Source: Bacillota bacterium (GTDB lineage: Bacteria > Bacillota > Bacilli > Paenibacillales > NBRC-103111). From it: a DNA stretch of 33,608 nucleotides. The stretch spans positions 1 to 33,608 of the forward strand of contig JAEWIS010000045.1 of the NCBI GenBank assembly GCA_023386955.1. Reading direction: 5' to 3'. The notes below the pieces were generated by a model. It was not told where the DNA came from. It saw nothing but the letters and a program-made list of their open reading frames with translations, and searched no databases. Positions 32,939-33,608 of this stretch are shown in pieces (the stretch's first letter is position 1; each line of letters begins with the position of its first letter). The translations under genes were made by a program, and so were the position numbers.

Positions 32939-32955
32939 ATATGAAGTTAAAATGG
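32890..32955. repeat. Right copy of the 66-bp direct repeat at tRNA-Leu
   Basis: Covers the tRNA-Leu 5' half, its 14-base 5' flank, and the CCA of tRNA-Asp. The left copy, 31176-31241, differs at four positions. The two copies are in the same orientation, 1714 bases apart. Confidence 0.9.
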
Positions 32956-33031
32956 CGGAGCCGACGAGATTCGAACTCGCGGTCTCCTGCGTGACAGGCA
33001 GGCATGTTAGGCCTCTACACCACGGCTCCGC
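32953..33031 (-). tRNA. tRNA-Asp (GTC)
   Basis: Acceptor GCGGAGC / GCTCCGC with encoded CCA, anticodon stem CCTGC/GCAGG with loop CTGTCAC (anticodon GTC), T-arm CGAGTTCGAATCTCG. 79 bases including CCA. Confidence 0.95.
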
Positions 33032-33049
33032 AGTAAAAAGGTAATTCAA

Positions 33050-33123
<74 letters not shown>

Positions 33124-33133
33124 TCGTAAAATA

Positions 33134-33209
33134 TGGTGAACGCTAACGGGTTCGAACCGCTGACCCCCACCCTGTCAAGGTGGTGCTCTCCCAGCTGAGC
33201 TAAGCGTTC
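33134..33209 (-). tRNA. tRNA-Val (GAC)
   Basis: Acceptor GAACGCT / AGCGTTC with encoded CCA, anticodon stem CCACC/GGTGG with loop TTGACAG (anticodon GAC), T-arm CGGTTCGAACCCG (one mismatch at the end). Confidence 0.94.
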
Positions 33210-33214
33210 AAAAA

Positions 33215-33289
33215 TGGTGACCCGTAGGGGATTCGAACCCCTGTTACCTCCGTGAAAGGGAGGTGTCTTAACCCCTTGACCAACGGGCC
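33215..33289 (-). tRNA. tRNA-Glu (TTC)
   Basis: Acceptor GGCCCGT / ACGGGTC with encoded CCA, anticodon stem CCTCC/GGAGG with loop CTTTCAC (anticodon TTC), T-arm AGGGGTTCGAATCCCCT. Confidence 0.95.
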
Positions 33290-33298
33290 ATCTATGTA

Positions 33299-33371
33299 TG
33301 GAGCCTAGGGGGATCGAACCCCTGACCTCATCGCTGCCAGCGATGCGCTCTCCCAGCTGAGCTAAGGCCCC
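33299..33371 (-). tRNA. tRNA-Ala (GGC)
   Basis: Acceptor GGGGCCT / AGGCTCC with one G-U pair, anticodon stem CATCG/CGATG with loop CTGGCAG (anticodon GGC), T-arm AGGGGTTCGATCCCCCT. No CCA is encoded. First tRNA after the 23S gene; the 111 bases between hold no recognisable 5S rRNA. Confidence 0.94.
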
Positions 33372-33482
33372 ATATGGATTGCAGAGCTTGTGCCCTGAAA
33401 ACCGGATGCGAAACGAGGTCACCGAAACCTCTTCATCTATACCACTGCTTACCAAGTGAGTGTGGCTACCGCCACTCTCGTA

Positions 33483-33608
33483 GGTTAAGCCCTCGACCGA
33501 TTAGTATTCGTCAGCTCCATGTGTTGCCACACTTCCACCCCGAACCTATCTACCTCGTCGTCTTCAAGGGGTCTTACTAAATTGGGAAATCTCATCTTGA
33601 GGGGGGCT
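33483..33608 (-). rRNA. 23S rRNA, 3' end (cut by window edge)
   Basis: On the minus strand the sequence reads as the conserved 3' end of Bacillales 23S rRNA: CCCCTCAAGATGAGATTTCC near the window edge, then GTAAGACCCCTTGAAGACG, GTAGATAGGTTCGGGGTGG, AATACTAATCGGTCGAGGG and CTTAACC at the end. The rest of the gene lies beyond the window. The exact 3' end may vary by a few bases. Confidence 0.95.

Noticed and set aside
31176..32955. Tyrosine-integrase attachment sites (attL/attR)
   Set aside because: No integrase is present and the duplicated part is the 5' half of the tRNA, so I report only a direct repeat.

Overview
The window looks like a chromosomal segment of a GC-rich Paenibacillus or a close relative. 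The evidence is strong AGGAGG-type ribosome binding sites, sigma-A promoters, S-layer-homology (SLH) surface proteins, YesN/YtdP-type AraC regulators, GH43 and GH74 hemicellulases, and a Bacillales-type rRNA/tRNA operon. No species can be named from the sequence alone.

Layout from left to right. (1) 1-126: a cut tRNA-Arg and a tRNA-Gly, leftward, with their own promoter. (2) 237-416: a cluster of four short repeats, then rubrerythrin. (3) 1320-10591: a polysaccharide-utilisation block with a CE12-type esterase, a translationally coupled membrane AraC sensor plus solute-binding protein, and a two-gene GH43 operon whose promoter carries a XylR-like palindrome. (4) 10958-15502: a 1514-residue SLH surface protein. 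(5) 15713-15896: a second repeat cluster. (6) 16024-19715: a leftward moxR / DUF58 / DUF4129-type operon. (7) 19892-23420: an AraC regulator, a third repeat cluster, an autoregulated-looking padR with a metallo-beta-lactamase-fold hydrolase, and an aldo/keto reductase with a cysteine-rich tail. (8) 23666-30911: an 1804-residue SLH-anchored GH74 xyloglucanase and a YesN-like response regulator without a kinase. (9) 30991-31126: a fourth, degenerate repeat cluster. (10) 31176-32955: an AT-rich insert (membrane protein and divergent TetR regulator) bounded by a 66-bp direct repeat of part of tRNA-Leu. (11) 32788-33608: the end of a leftward rRNA operon, with the 23S 3' end followed by tRNA-Ala, Glu, Val, fMet, Asp and Leu and a terminator.

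Much of the block works on plant cell walls. The GH74 enzyme would cut xyloglucan at the cell surface. The GH43 enzymes lack signal peptides and would trim imported xylo- or arabino-oligosaccharides inside the cell. The CE12 enzyme would remove acetyl groups from pectic fragments. Several separate sensors (membrane AraC, response regulator, XylR-like site) would tune expression.

The observations most worth a second look are: a family of roughly 24-26 bp intergenic repeats at four loci, three of them with the same two-forward/two-reverse layout but locus-specific cores; a cysteine-free solute-binding protein coupled by an ATGA overlap to a membrane AraC regulator with no permease nearby; and the tRNA-flanked AT-rich insert with its own divergent operators.
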